DNA of 64,000 nucleotides from Lewinellaceae bacterium SD302 (GTDB lineage Bacteria > Bacteroidota > Bacteroidia > Chitinophagales > Saprospiraceae), in the NCBI GenBank assembly GCA_002591745.1, contig PDLQ01000013.1, positions 1 through 64,000 of the forward strand, written 5' to 3'. The notes below the pieces were generated by a model. It had not been told where the DNA came from. It was given only the letters and a program-made list of their open reading frames with translations, and did not search any database. Of this stretch, positions 1 to 10,503 are shown in pieces. The first letter of the stretch is position 1. Each line of letters begins with the position of its first letter. A program made the translations under genes and the position numbers.

Positions 1-1551
1 GCTACTGACGGTTGTGGCAACACGGCGATCGATCTGCTGATCTTCGAAGTGGTCGACTGTAAAGCACCGACCCCGATCTGTATCAACGGCCTGACGGTTA
101 CGCTGATGCCCGACGGAGAAGGTGGCGGTATGGCTGCGATCTGGGTAAGCGACTTCATCGCCAGCCCGGTGACGGACTGTAACGGTCCGGTGAAGTACGC
201 CATCTACATCGACGGAGAGGAGCCGGTGGTTCCTAACCCACTGGACACCGGTCTGGTACTGAGCTGTGACGAACTGGGTCCTCAGACGATCCGGATCTAC
301 GCCATCGACGCGACTGGGCAGGCGGACTACTGTCTGACGAGCTTGCTGGTACAGGCCTTCAACCCGACGGTTTGTAACGACGGCCCGGGCAGCAGCCTGA
401 GCGGAGCGGTCATGACGCCGATCGACGAGATGCTGAACGACGTACAAATCGACATTACGAGCGACGCGGGTATGACCGGAGCGACCTTCACGGCCGGTGG
501 CCTGTACAGCTTCGCCGAACTGACGGCCGGCGACGACTACACGCTGGAACCAACCCATAACCCAGGTATCGACCTGGGCCGGGTAACTACCGCCGACCTG
601 ATCGCCATCAGCCGCCATATCCTCGGCCTGCAGGAGATCACGGACACCTACCAGTTGCTTGCTGCTGACGTAACGCAGGAGCAGACGGTCAACATCCTGG
701 ACATCATCGCGATCCGTCGGGTGATCCTGGGACTGGACGCTGAGTTCAGCAGCACGAACAGCTGGCGCTTCTACGCCACTGACGAGTTGCTGGAGAACTG
801 GACGGAGAACAACCTGGAGGGCAACGTAGTCGCTCCTGACTTCGTAGCCGTCGAGATGGGTAACGTCAACCAGACGGCGCTGAGCCTGAGTGGAAGCCCC
901 GCGAATGGTGGTGAGAGTGAAGGACGCGGAAGCGAGACCATCATTTCCGAAGACCTGGTATTGGCTGCTGCTCAGACGGTAACGATCCCGGTTGCTCTGG
1001 ACGGAGCTGGCTTCCAGGGTACCTTTCAGGTAGCTCCTGGTGTAGAGATCATCGACGTAGTAGCGGCTGACGCCAACGCTACGGCTTTCAACCTGACGCA
1101 AGCTGCCAGTGGCCTTGTTGCCTTCAGCCACACCGGTGGAGAAGGCTTCGAGCTGACGCTGCGCGCTTCTGCCGACGTTAAGTTGAGCGAAGTGCTGAGC
1201 CTGACGGACCGCATCACGACGACGGAAGCCTACCCGGTAACAGGAGGTGTTGCTGATCTTGGTTTGAGCTTCGTGAGTGCCGCTACGGCCGGAAGCGAGT
1301 TGTTCCAGAACAGCCCCAACCCCTTCGCTACCCAGACGCAGATCGCCTTCAATCTGGAGGTTGCCGGCACTGCTACTTTGTTAGTCCAAAACCAGAACGG
1401 TCAGCTGCTGCGCAGCTACGAGATCGATGCTGCCGCCGGACGCAATGTACAGACGGTCACCCGTCAGGAACTCGGAAACGTATCCGGTGTACTGACCTAC
1501 ACGATCATCGCCGAGGGCTTCACGGCTACGCGGAAGATGATCCTGCAGTAA
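1..1551 (+). CDS. T9SS surface protein with dockerin-like motif, 3' part only
   Basis: The reading frame is open from the first base, so this is the C-terminal part (about 516 residues) of a larger secreted protein. It is closely similar in protein and DNA to the end of the next gene, so the two are tandem paralogs. A duplicated dockerin-like motif lies at about 565-744 (VTTADLIAISRHILG, then VNILDIIAIRRVILG); the second copy keeps Asp/Glu/Asn/Asp at likely calcium positions. A beta-rich domain follows, and the last 80 residues form a T9SS type A sorting domain (NSPNPF near its start, RKMILQ at its end). It is therefore expected outside the cell or on the surface. The specific function is unknown. 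Confidence 0.88.
   Translation, partial: ATDGCGNTAIDLLIFEVVDCKAPTPICINGLTVTLMPDGEGGGMAAIWVSDFIASPVTDCNGPVKYAIYIDGEEPVVPNPLDTGLVLSCDELGPQTIRIYAIDATGQADYCLTSLLVQAFNPTVCNDGPGSSLSGAVMTPIDEMLNDVQIDITSDAGMTGATFTAGGLYSFAELTAGDDYTLEPTHNPGIDLGRVTTADLIAISRHILGLQEITDTYQLLAADVTQEQTVNILDIIAIRRVILGLDAEFSSTNSWRFYATDELLENWTENNLEGNVVAPDFVAVEMGNVNQTALSLSGSPANGGESEGRGSETIISEDLVLAAAQTVTIPVALDGAGFQGTFQVAPGVEIIDVVAADANATAFNLTQAASGLVAFSHTGGEGFELTLRASADVKLSEVLSLTDRITTTEAYPVTGGVADLGLSFVSAATAGSELFQNSPNPFATQTQIAFNLEVAGTATLLVQNQNGQLLRSYEIDAAAGRNVQTVTRQELGNVSGVLTYTIIAEGFTATRKMILQ
1370..1380 (+). repeat. CTGCTACTTTG motif inside a gene
   Basis: Continues as TTAGTCCAAAA, as in intergenic copies. It lies in the T9SS tail of the first gene, encoding TATLLVQ. 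Confidence 0.5.
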
Positions 1552-1621
1552 TTGGTTAGCGACCTCCTCCCGGTCGCTCTTCCATAAACTGACACCGAGC
1601 GATCAGGAGGTCGCTAGCCAA
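1552..1621. repeat. Intergenic inverted repeat, family A copy 1
   Basis: Arms 1552-1568 and 1605-1621 pair with one mismatch. The core is TAGCGACCTCC, beginning right after the stop codon. A second copy of the element lies at 43350-43416, also directly after a stop codon. Confidence 0.7.
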
Positions 1622-1623
1622 GA

Positions 1624-1660
1624 GCGGCCCCGTACGAATAATCGTGCGGGGCCGCCTTTT
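1624..1660 (+). terminator. Rho-independent terminator
   Basis: A GC-rich hairpin (GCGGCCCCG pairing with CGGGGCCGC, a short loop at 1638-1641) is followed by TTTT. It ends the gene finishing at 1551. The rest of the gap up to 1870 is AT-richer and should hold the promoter of the next gene; no clear -7 element was found there. Confidence 0.8.
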
Positions 1661-1870
1661 ACTATAAAGGGGAAATTCCTCCATGAATTCCGGTAGTTTT
1701 CGCCGGATTCCCGTGTTTTTAACGTGAATGTATTACTTTAGTCCTCTCAAAAGCCGGTTAAGTTGCCTCTGTAATTTCAAGCAGGCTTTAGAGTTTAGAT
1801 TTCTTGGCGTATGACCGACGCCAGCTTTTTCGAACGTATCGCGTGATTTGTTTTATCATAATCTTACACC

Positions 1871-4800
1871 ATGAAACGACCTTTACCCGCAGCACTCCGT
1901 GCTAAAGGAATGAACCGACTGCAAAATGTTGGCCGCTCAATCTCCGCATTGCTACTTTGGAGTCTCCTGCTTACTACCACCGGGTTATCCGCCCAGTGCC
2001 CTTCTAGTGGAGGACCCTTCTGCTACGACCAAACCAGTGCCTTAATTCCCGTTGCCGTTGACATTTGCCCGGATCCAGGCATGGCCATCCAGGTAACCAT
2101 AACGGCGGGCCAGGTTGAAGATATTTTTGACGAGTTTCAGGTTTTTTATGGCCCCGTTGGCTCCGGCAGCGGGGGGACTCAGATTTATGATGATTATGGC
2201 ACTGGTGGAGATCTCACCGGACTACAGTTCACTAGCCCGGTGCCTGGCGAATGTATCAGTCTTTACGTTAATTCTGATATTTCGGTCACCTGTGCCAGTA
2301 ATGGTTTTACGCCGATCAGCTACACGACTGCTTGCGTTATGACCGATTGTCAACGCATAGAGACGGCCTGTTACGGGAACATTCAATCAGCAGCGGTACT
2401 GACAGAAATTTGTCCGGACGCTGGTGCTACAATGTTAGACATCGAATTTTTGACAGGAGACATCGAAACTTCTTTCGATGATCTGGATATATACAGTGGC
2501 CCGACCGGTTCAGCTGCTTCCGGCACCCAGCTTGCGAATGACCTGGAAGGTGACCTGACCGGCTTGACTTTCGCGAGTGTAAACGCGAATGACTGCATTA
2601 TTTTAGTCATTAGCTCGGATGGAAGCGTTAGCTGTCAAACCTCCACTAGTCTCGACGAGATGGTAATATGTGTTAACAGCCTGACTCCAGCCTGTGCCAT
2701 CGATAACGTGGTGATCGACAACCCACGTTGCGGCAATGACGCAAATGACTTCAATACGGACGAAGCCATCGTCGACGTCACTTTCGACGTTGTTGGTGGT
2801 TCCGGAAACTACAATACTTTAATTGAACCCGACGGCGACCCCAATACCTACTTTGGCGGTATTCAAGGTGGTTTGGCAACCGACGGTACCGTTACCATTT
2901 CCGCCTTGGTTAACCCGGCTATAACCGCCCCCGGCACCAACGTGCAAATAACGGTTATCGATCAAGACAACCAGGTTTGTCAGGCCGGGCCGTTCAATTA
3001 TACGGTACATTCTTGCCCCGAATGCCCCCCCGTGGGTGATCTGGTCATTACTGAGATCATGCAAAACCCCAGCGCAGTAGCTGATGGTAGCGGCGAATGG
3101 ATCGAGCTTTACAATGCTGGTGATGAAGTCGTCAATTTGATCGGCTTCATCCTCAGCGATAACGGTATCGATGAGCACGTTATCAATCAGAACGTACTGG
3201 TTCAGCCGGGTGAATACGTGGTGTTGGGTAACAATGACGATATGGCTACCAATGGTGGTGTTATGGTCGATTACGAGTATTCTGACTTCTTTCTGAGTAA
3301 TGGTGACGATGAAGTCATCATAAGTTGCCCCTCGGCCGAGATCGACCGGGTCGAATACGACGGTGGCACAGATTTCCCCGATCCAAATGGTGCTTCTATG
3401 CAACTTAGTTCAGATAATCTGGGTGACGACAATAACGACGGTGCTAACTGGTGTGCTTCGGTTGCAGCTTACGGCGACGGTGATTTGGGTACACCCGGTG
3501 CGGCCAACGAGTCCTGCTGTGCAATTGGTGATACGCAAGATCCGGTCATCGTAGAAGGTCCCGGCCTGGATTGCGGCGATGTTTTTACCGCTCAGTCTCA
3601 ACTTGATTATGTACTGACCGTCGAGGGAAACCCAACTAATGGCGTAAGCGGAAATCAGGATTGTAAATCCATGATCATCCTGCGCACCCCTCAGTTTCAG
3701 GATAATTGTGGGATCGATAGTCTACGTGTCAGCTTCACTCAAGGCAGCGCCGCTCCTCCCCAGGACTTTGAAGATGATTTCAGCCTAAGCGTGAGTAACG
3801 GTGATTTCCCCGCTGGAGCAATGGATACAAATTTCATTCTTCCTTCATTGTCTTTCTTCAGTTTTGAAGGTGGCCTTTCCGCTACCACACAAGTTAACTT
3901 TGAGATTTTCGATGCGGCCGGCAACTCCACAAGTTGCTTCTATTTAATTACCGTTGAAGACAATCAGGCCCCCGTGCTGACCTGCCAGGCCGATACTATC
4001 GTCGATTTGGATGAAAACGGAATGGCTTCGGTAGATTTTGCCGGTCTCGTTACCTCGGCTACCGATAACTGTGGTGCTGGAAACATCGACACTGTGGCGA
4101 TGAATCTCGATTTCACCTGTGGTGATATTGGAACCTTCGTAGTCGAGGACGCTGTCGTTATTTTTGATGGCGTCAATAACACCGCAAGTGCTAATAGCGA
4201 TACTTGTGACATCACGGTCACGGTCAGAGATACCGTTTCACCAGTCTTAGTCTGTCAGGATGCAACGATCGATCTTGATGCTAACGGAGTAGCTGATTTT
4301 GGATTCACATTTGTTACCAATAACGTTATCGTTAGTTCTACGGATAACTGTAATGTTAATGGTATCGGGCTTACTGTCATACCTGGAGAATTAGATTGTG
4401 ATGACATCGGAACCTTCGAATTAGGAGTTAATATTCAAGATGATGCACCGAATTTTGACAATTGTACAGTCACTATTACGGTAGCGGACCCCTTTATGGT
4501 CTGTAACACCCCACCCGTGGCCGTTTGCCGCGACTTCACCGTTTTCGCCGACGAGAATTGTCTGGCCGGGGTAGTTGCTGATAGCTTAGATGGCGGATCC
4601 ACTGATATCGATGGTGATATGCTGACCTTCACCATCGACCCCGCCGGACCCTTTACTCTGGGTGACACTATCGTTGATCTGATCGTTTCCGATGGTATGT
4701 TATCGGATACTTGCCAGTCAACCATCACCGTGCTGGATACTATTCCCCCAATGCTGGTGGTTCCTAATGATACCGTGGTCTTCGTTAGCGCGGACAGCTG

Positions 4801-7800
4801 CTCCACCGTGGTGAACTACCCGGACATTATGGCCAGCGATAATTGTGATTTAACGATTACCCCAAGTAATTTGACCACTTTATTCGCTGAAAATAATGGC
4901 TTCGCCGGTAATATGTTCGACCTGGAGAATGTATCGGCCGACCCGATCCTAATTACCAGTTTCGAGGTTAATGTAGAAAGTGCCGTTGGTGAAATGCTCG
5001 ATCTGCAGGTCTGGACGACTCCAGGTACCTTCAACGGCGTTCAAAACGATGCCAGCCAGTGGACCTCCCTGGGCAGCGCCACCGTGGCGGGAAAAGGTGT
5101 CGACAACCCAACTCCCCTACCCGTGGGTGGGCTAACGATCTTGCCGGGTGAGAGTTTTGGCATTACGGTCTACCTCAATAATTATGCTAACAGTGGTGTC
5201 ACGCGTCGTTTTGTTTACACCAACGGAGACAACATTTACAACAACGGCGACCTAGAACTCAGGACGGGTGTTGGGCTTAACACCCCGGACCCCTTTACTG
5301 ACGGATTCATTAATTCGCGGACTTGGAACGGTTCGGTACTGTACAGCCAGCTAATGGCGGAACCGACCATGGTCACCCAGCTCAGCGGTTTGATGAGTGG
5401 CGAAGAGTTCCCGCTGGGTGTTACTACCAATGTTTTCGAAGCCGAAGATGCTAGCGGTAACACAACCGTTGACTCCTTCACCGTCACGGTATTGGATACT
5501 ATTCCTCCTACGGTTATTTGTAGTGACACTACAATCTTCCTGGATGATATGGGGATGGCTAGCGTAGAAGCAATGCTTTTGATCGAAGCCAGTGACAACT
5601 GCTCGCTGGATACGCTGTCCGACTTCGACATTGTATTTGACTGCGACAGCGTTACCGCTCCCGGAACTACGCTGAACTTCACTCTGATCGCCGCAGACTC
5701 CAGCGGTAACGTATCCAGTTGTGTCGCATCGATTACGGTGCTGGACACCGTTGCTCCGGTAATCACGACCACTGATCAAACGATCACACTTAACGGCCAG
5801 GGTTTAGCTCAGCTGGACATCGACGACATCGCTTCTGCCACCGACGCCTGTGGCATCGCAGCACTCTTCGCCGATCGCGAACTGATCTTCGACTGTGAGG
5901 ACATCGGTGACAACGAACTGCTGATCACGGCCATCGACGTCAACGGCAACGAAGCTACGGCGACGGTGAACGTGACGGTCCTCTTCGAGGAACCCGAACT
6001 AGGCTGTATCACGGAGATCAACGTGACGCTGGACGAGAACTGTCAGGAAGAGCTGACGCCCCAGATGGTGCTGGCCGGCAACACGATCTGTCTGGAGCAA
6101 TTTGCCTTCGACATCGTGGTAGAAGACAACGACCCGAGCAACGGCCCGATCATCGACGGCTGTGGTCAGTTCACTTACACCATCGCTCCGGCCGCCAACC
6201 CCGGCCCGGATGAGATGGTCCTGGAGAACTTTGAGGGCTGCTGGGGTTTCGTGAACGCCGAGGACAAAACCAGCCCGGTCGACACCATGCTGCCCACGCC
6301 TTCGGCCGAGCTGTTCTGCGAAGACATCAGCCTGGTGAACATCAACGAGCTTCCTGCAAACGTATCCCGCTGCTGGACCCAATCGGGCACCAGTGCTGCG
6401 ACCTTGAACGGTAGCATGAACCCACTGCTGCGGGCTCGCCTGATCGCCGGCGGTAACGGCACGACTTACGTGGACGCCGACGGCAACACCATTCCCAACG
6501 GTATCCCGAACTTCTTCGACGGCTGTTCGAGCGTAGAAATCTGCGTAAATGACCTGGTGAGTGGCACGAACGGCGACTGCGAGGACGTGGTCATCACCCG
6601 GGTCTTCACGGCTACGGACGGCGATTGCCCGAGCGTAAGCGGTGAAGAGAACGCCCCGACGGTGGTATCCTACCAGATCACCTTCACCCGCCCGAGTATC
6701 TCTGACGTCAGCGGCGTGGACAGCATCGCCAGCTTCAGCTGTGATGCCAACCCGCCCCTGCTGCCGCCCAACGGCTTCGGTGACGCCAACCCGGCTCCGG
6801 TCGCTTCGGACTATCCCTTCTTCACGCTGGACGACGGTACCCAGGTCTTCCTGGACGAAGACGGGCTGTGCAACCTGGGGGCGACCTTCCAGGACGGGCC
6901 GCGGATCGTGACCTGCGATCAGACCTACAAGTTCGTGCGCACCTTCACGGTGATCGACTGGTGCCAGGTGGACAGCATCGCCACCTACACCCAGCTGGTG
7001 AAAGTGGGCGACTTTGACGCCCCGACCATCGTGGCGCCGACCCAGGACCTGGACTTCAACGGGGTACCCGACGTGGGCCCACTGTTCTTCAGTACGAACA
7101 CGGCGGACTGCGAGGCCATCTTCGCCATCCCGGCGGGCACGGCCAGCGACAACTGCGATCCCAACCCGGGCATCACGGCGGTGATCTACCCGAATGGCGA
7201 CACCCTGTCCCTGGGCTTTGGCCCCTACAACGTCGGTGAACTGACGCTGACGATCAACGGCGGCATTCCCGCCGGTCTGCACCTGATCCGCTACACCTCG
7301 GTCGACGACTGCGGCAACTTCTCCCAGATCGACGTAGAGTTGCTGATCGGTGACCAGACCGCCCCGGTGGCCATCTGCGAGGACGGACTGAACGTGAGCA
7401 TCGGTGGCCCCATCGGCACGACCGGCGGCATCGCCCAGATCTGCGCTGAGGACGTCAACGCCGCCTCCTACGACGACTGCTCGGACATCGAATTGGCCAT
7501 CCGCCTGACGGAGGTCAACGACGTTCCGCTCTCACCCTTCGACCCGCTCAACCAGTTCCAGGCCTGCCACACGCTGAGCTGTGACCAACTGGGCACGGTG
7601 GAGATCGAACTGCGGGTGACGGACGATGCGAACAACGACGGCAACTTCGACCCGCTGGTGGACAACAGCAACTTCTGCTGGCTGGACATCCTGGTGGAAG
7701 ACAAGACCGCCCCGATCTGTATCCCGCCGGCCCCCCAGACGATTGCCTGTAACGAACTGGCCAGCGACTTCCCTCAGGACCTGAACGTGGAGTTCGCCAT

Positions 7801-10351
7801 CGATCCCGTCGGTACGGCCGCCCTGCTGGATGCTCAGTTCGGCCTGGCCACCGGCCTGGACAACTGTCCGGACCCCGTGGTGACCCAAACGGTGGTAGAC
7901 GGCCGCAATAGCTGTGGCGTAGGTCTGATCACGCGGACCTTCACGGTAACGGACGCCCAGGGCTTCACGGCCCCTCCGGGCTGCGTACAGACGATCAACG
8001 TGATCGGTCTGCACGACTACACGGTGGTCTTCCCCGGCGACCAGGAGAGCGACCAGTGTGTCGAACCGGACTACAACGGCGTGAGCTACACGGAGAACGG
8101 CTGTGACCTGATCACGGTCTCGGCCAGTATCGACACCTTCACGGCCACGGCCGACGAGTGCTACAAACTGCGCATCAGCTACGAGGTACTCAACTGGTGT
8201 GAGTACAACACCATCGACGAGGCCTACGCCATTCCGCGGGATGCGGACGGCGACGGCATCCTGGACATGGATACCACGGTACTGCACGTCATCCCGAACC
8301 AGGACGGCCTGGCCGACGACGTGGCCTTCCTGGACCGCGACGTGAACCGCTTCAACTTCAACGCGATTGGCAACCTGGACACCGGCGACGGTGGCATCCT
8401 GGCGGGCAGCGACGTGGAAGGCTACGGCCTGGACGGCAGCCGCGGTGCGTTCACCTACGTGCAGTTCATCAAGGTCTACGACGATACGCCGCCGACCCTG
8501 GTGGTGACCGACTCGACGGACTTCTGCAGCTTCGACGGGGTGAACTGTGATGCGGACGTATCGCTGAACTTCTCGATCGACGACGAGTGTTCTCCGGCAA
8601 GTGTGAATGCGACGGTTGAGCTGGATGCCTTCATCAACCCCGGAGCGGACGGCATCTACACCCTGGCGGACTTCGTGGCCGACGGCGGTAACGTAACCGA
8701 CGCGATCACCAACAACGGTGACGGCACCTTCACGATCAACCTGCCCGACATTCCGATCGGGCGCCACGCGCTGCGCATCCGGGCCACGGACGGCTGTGGC
8801 AACACGGCCATCGAACTGCTGGAGTTCGAGGTAGCCGACTGCAAGGCGCCGACCCCGATCTGTATCAACGGCCTGACGGTCACCCTGATGCCGGACGGTG
8901 ACGGTGGTGGTATGGCCGCGATCTGGGTGAGCGACTTCATCGCCAGCCCGAGCGAGGACTGCTCCGGTCCGGTCAAGTTTGCCATCTACCTGGACGACGA
9001 GGTGTCCGGTGACCCGAACTTCATCCCCAACGTGATCGACACCGGTCTGGTGCTGAGTTGCGACGAACTGGGCCCCCAGACGATCCGGATCTACGCCATC
9101 GACGGGATGGGGCAGAGCGACTACTGCCAGACGAGCCTGCTGGTGCAGGCCTTCAACCCGACGGTCTGTGGCCCCGGTCCCGGACCGGATGCCAGCCTGA
9201 GCGGCGCGATCATGACCCCGATCGACGAGATGCTGAACGGCGTACAGGTCGACATTACGAGCAACGCAGGCATGACCGACGCGATGTTCACGGCCGGTGG
9301 TCTGTACAGCTTCACCGAACTGACGACGGGGGATGACTACACGGTGCAGCCGACCCACAACCCAAGCATCGACCTGGGGCGGGTGACTACGGCCGACCTG
9401 ATCGCGATCAGCCGCCACATCCTGGGTCTGCAGCAGATCACGGACACCTACCAGCTACTGGCCGCCGACGTGACGCAGGAAGCCACGATCAACATCCTGG
9501 ACATCATCGCGATCCGCCGGGTGATCCTGGGGCTGGACGCGGAGTTCAGCAGCACGAACAGCTGGCGCTTCTACGCCACGGACGAGTTGCTGGAGAACTG
9601 GACGGAGAACAACCTGGAGGGCAACCTGGTGGCCCCGGACTTCATCGCCGTGGAGATGGGTAACGTCAACCAGACGGCCCTGAGCCTGAGTGGTAGCCCC
9701 GCCCATGGTGGCGAGAGTGAAGGACGCGGAGGTGAGACGATCATCACCGAAGACATCGTCTGGCGGGCCGGAGAGGTCTCGACCATCACGATCGGAGCGA
9801 ACGGCGCCGGCTTCCAGGGAACCTTCGAGGTGGCCCCGGGGGTGGAGATCGTGGACGTAGTGGCGGCGGACGCCAACGCTACGGCCTTCAACCTGACCGA
9901 GGCGGCCAGCGGGCTGATCGCCTTCAGCCACACCGGTGGGGAGGGCTTCGAGCTGACGCTGCGCGCCACGACCGACACCCGGCTGAGCGAAGTGCTGAGC
10001 CTGACGGACCGCATCACACCGACCGAAGCCTACCCGGTGGCGGGAGGGGTTGCTGATCTGGGGCTGAGCTTCGTGAGTGCCGCTACGGCCGGAAGCGAGT
10101 TGTTCCAGAACAGCCCCAACCCCTTCGGTACCCAGACGCAGATCGCCTTCAACCTGGAGGTTGCCGGCACTGCTACTTTGCTAGTCCAAAACCAGAACGG
10201 TCAGCTGCTGCGCAGCTACGAGATCGACGCTGCGGCCGGACTGAACACCCAAACGATCACGCGTCAGGAACTCGGTAATGCCTCGGGGGTGCTGACCTAC
10301 ACGATCGTCGCCGAGGGCTTCACGGCTACGCGGAAAATGATCTTGCAGTAA
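1871..10351 (+). CDS. Giant T9SS surface protein (2826 aa): CUB-like, lamin-tail, HYR-like and dockerin-like domains
   Basis: The N-terminus has a long basic n-region and a hydrophobic signal segment ending at about residue 42 (LSAQC). Visible parts: two tandem CUB-like domains (about 42-160 and 165-270); a lamin-tail domain (about 385-545, VITEIMQNP then GEWIELYN); a series of HYR-like Ig-fold modules (about 690-1390, each starting around DTxxPxxxC and containing a SATDNCG-type motif); a long Cys-rich region with further DNC motifs; a dockerin-like pair (about 2497-2557); and a T9SS type A sorting domain in the last 80 residues. The tail is nearly the same as that of the preceding gene. From about base 5780 codon use turns strongly toward GAC, ATC, CTG and ACG, unlike the first half. 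Likely a surface adhesin or scaffold-binding protein; the ligand is unknown. Confidence 0.9.
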   Translation: MKRPLPAALRAKGMNRLQNVGRSISALLLWSLLLTTTGLSAQCPSSGGPFCYDQTSALIPVAVDICPDPGMAIQVTITAGQVEDIFDEFQVFYGPVGSGSGGTQIYDDYGTGGDLTGLQFTSPVPGECISLYVNSDISVTCASNGFTPISYTTACVMTDCQRIETACYGNIQSAAVLTEICPDAGATMLDIEFLTGDIETSFDDLDIYSGPTGSAASGTQLANDLEGDLTGLTFASVNANDCIILVISSDGSVSCQTSTSLDEMVICVNSLTPACAIDNVVIDNPRCGNDANDFNTDEAIVDVTFDVVGGSGNYNTLIEPDGDPNTYFGGIQGGLATDGTVTISALVNPAITAPGTNVQITVIDQDNQVCQAGPFNYTVHSCPECPPVGDLVITEIMQNPSAVADGSGEWIELYNAGDEVVNLIGFILSDNGIDEHVINQNVLVQPGEYVVLGNNDDMATNGGVMVDYEYSDFFLSNGDDEVIISCPSAEIDRVEYDGGTDFPDPNGASMQLSSDNLGDDNNDGANWCASVAAYGDGDLGTPGAANESCCAIGDTQDPVIVEGPGLDCGDVFTAQSQLDYVLTVEGNPTNGVSGNQDCKSMIILRTPQFQDNCGIDSLRVSFTQGSAAPPQDFEDDFSLSVSNGDFPAGAMDTNFILPSLSFFSFEGGLSATTQVNFEIFDAAGNSTSCFYLITVEDNQAPVLTCQADTIVDLDENGMASVDFAGLVTSATDNCGAGNIDTVAMNLDFTCGDIGTFVVEDAVVIFDGVNNTASANSDTCDITVTVRDTVSPVLVCQDATIDLDANGVADFGFTFVTNNVIVSSTDNCNVNGIGLTVIPGELDCDDIGTFELGVNIQDDAPNFDNCTVTITVADPFMVCNTPPVAVCRDFTVFADENCLAGVVADSLDGGSTDIDGDMLTFTIDPAGPFTLGDTIVDLIVSDGMLSDTCQSTITVLDTIPPMLVVPNDTVVFVSADSCSTVVNYPDIMASDNCDLTITPSNLTTLFAENNGFAGNMFDLENVSADPILITSFEVNVESAVGEMLDLQVWTTPGTFNGVQNDASQWTSLGSATVAGKGVDNPTPLPVGGLTILPGESFGITVYLNNYANSGVTRRFVYTNGDNIYNNGDLELRTGVGLNTPDPFTDGFINSRTWNGSVLYSQLMAEPTMVTQLSGLMSGEEFPLGVTTNVFEAEDASGNTTVDSFTVTVLDTIPPTVICSDTTIFLDDMGMASVEAMLLIEASDNCSLDTLSDFDIVFDCDSVTAPGTTLNFTLIAADSSGNVSSCVASITVLDTVAPVITTTDQTITLNGQGLAQLDIDDIASATDACGIAALFADRELIFDCEDIGDNELLITAIDVNGNEATATVNVTVLFEEPELGCITEINVTLDENCQEELTPQMVLAGNTICLEQFAFDIVVEDNDPSNGPIIDGCGQFTYTIAPAANPGPDEMVLENFEGCWGFVNAEDKTSPVDTMLPTPSAELFCEDISLVNINELPANVSRCWTQSGTSAATLNGSMNPLLRARLIAGGNGTTYVDADGNTIPNGIPNFFDGCSSVEICVNDLVSGTNGDCEDVVITRVFTATDGDCPSVSGEENAPTVVSYQITFTRPSISDVSGVDSIASFSCDANPPLLPPNGFGDANPAPVASDYPFFTLDDGTQVFLDEDGLCNLGATFQDGPRIVTCDQTYKFVRTFTVIDWCQVDSIATYTQLVKVGDFDAPTIVAPTQDLDFNGVPDVGPLFFSTNTADCEAIFAIPAGTASDNCDPNPGITAVIYPNGDTLSLGFGPYNVGELTLTINGGIPAGLHLIRYTSVDDCGNFSQIDVELLIGDQTAPVAICEDGLNVSIGGPIGTTGGIAQICAEDVNAASYDDCSDIELAIRLTEVNDVPLSPFDPLNQFQACHTLSCDQLGTVEIELRVTDDANNDGNFDPLVDNSNFCWLDILVEDKTAPICIPPAPQTIACNELASDFPQDLNVEFAIDPVGTAALLDAQFGLATGLDNCPDPVVTQTVVDGRNSCGVGLITRTFTVTDAQGFTAPPGCVQTINVIGLHDYTVVFPGDQESDQCVEPDYNGVSYTENGCDLITVSASIDTFTATADECYKLRISYEVLNWCEYNTIDEAYAIPRDADGDGILDMDTTVLHVIPNQDGLADDVAFLDRDVNRFNFNAIGNLDTGDGGILAGSDVEGYGLDGSRGAFTYVQFIKVYDDTPPTLVVTDSTDFCSFDGVNCDADVSLNFSIDDECSPASVNATVELDAFINPGADGIYTLADFVADGGNVTDAITNNGDGTFTINLPDIPIGRHALRIRATDGCGNTAIELLEFEVADCKAPTPICINGLTVTLMPDGDGGGMAAIWVSDFIASPSEDCSGPVKFAIYLDDEVSGDPNFIPNVIDTGLVLSCDELGPQTIRIYAIDGMGQSDYCQTSLLVQAFNPTVCGPGPGPDASLSGAIMTPIDEMLNGVQVDITSNAGMTDAMFTAGGLYSFTELTTGDDYTVQPTHNPSIDLGRVTTADLIAISRHILGLQQITDTYQLLAADVTQEATINILDIIAIRRVILGLDAEFSSTNSWRFYATDELLENWTENNLEGNLVAPDFIAVEMGNVNQTALSLSGSPAHGGESEGRGGETIITEDIVWRAGEVSTITIGANGAGFQGTFEVAPGVEIVDVVAADANATAFNLTEAASGLIAFSHTGGEGFELTLRATTDTRLSEVLSLTDRITPTEAYPVAGGVADLGLSFVSAATAGSELFQNSPNPFGTQTQIAFNLEVAGTATLLVQNQNGQLLRSYEIDAAAGLNTQTITRQELGNASGVLTYTIVAEGFTATRKMILQ
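1949..1959 (+). repeat. TTGCTACTTTG motif inside a signal peptide
   Basis: Exact copy in the signal-peptide region of the giant gene at 1871 (encoding LLLWS); continues as GAGTCTCC. Confidence 0.5.
10170..10180 (+). repeat. CTGCTACTTTG motif inside a gene
   Basis: Same place as the copy at 1370, in the paralog. Surrounding codons use CTG for Leu almost always, while this word forces TTG and CTA. Confidence 0.5.
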
Positions 10352-10436
10352 TGATCAAATGAGGCAATGATAGAATGGGTAAATGATAGAATGATGGTGT
10401 AATTAAATCATTTTATCATTTACTCATTAGATCATT
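10350..10436. repeat. Long AT-rich imperfect hairpin
   Basis: The sequence from the stop codon folds back on itself: 10350-10363 pairs with 10423-10436 (one mismatch) and 10378-10395 pairs with 10407-10424 (few mismatches). The word AATGATAGAATG occurs twice in the left arm. It may act as a terminator or mRNA 3' stabiliser for the giant gene. Confidence 0.6.
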
Positions 10437-10465
10437 GTCAATTAGAAACTAAAGTCCTATCTTTG
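10435..10465 (+). promoter_or_regulatory. Bacteroidota-type promoter of rpsT
   Basis: TTG at 10435-10437, a 20-base spacer, then TATCTTTG at 10458-10465. This fits the known TTG/TAnnTTTG consensus of the phylum and lies 38 bases before the rpsT start. Confidence 0.8.
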
Positions 10466-10503
10466 CCCTCCGAATTGGAAAACCGGATAAAATAAAAATA
10501 TTA

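Noticed and set aside
4000-5800. Periodic DNA similarity in the giant gene as a CRISPR-like or tandem DNA repeat
   Set aside because: The period follows HYR-like protein modules of about 80-100 residues with divergent DNA; there are no short identical repeats with unique spacers.
5999-9418. Long minus-strand open frames of 427 and 628 codons opposite the giant gene
   Set aside because: They are low-complexity Val/Gln/Arg/Asp-rich shadows caused by the GAC/CTG/ACG codon bias of the plus-strand gene, which has clear domains.
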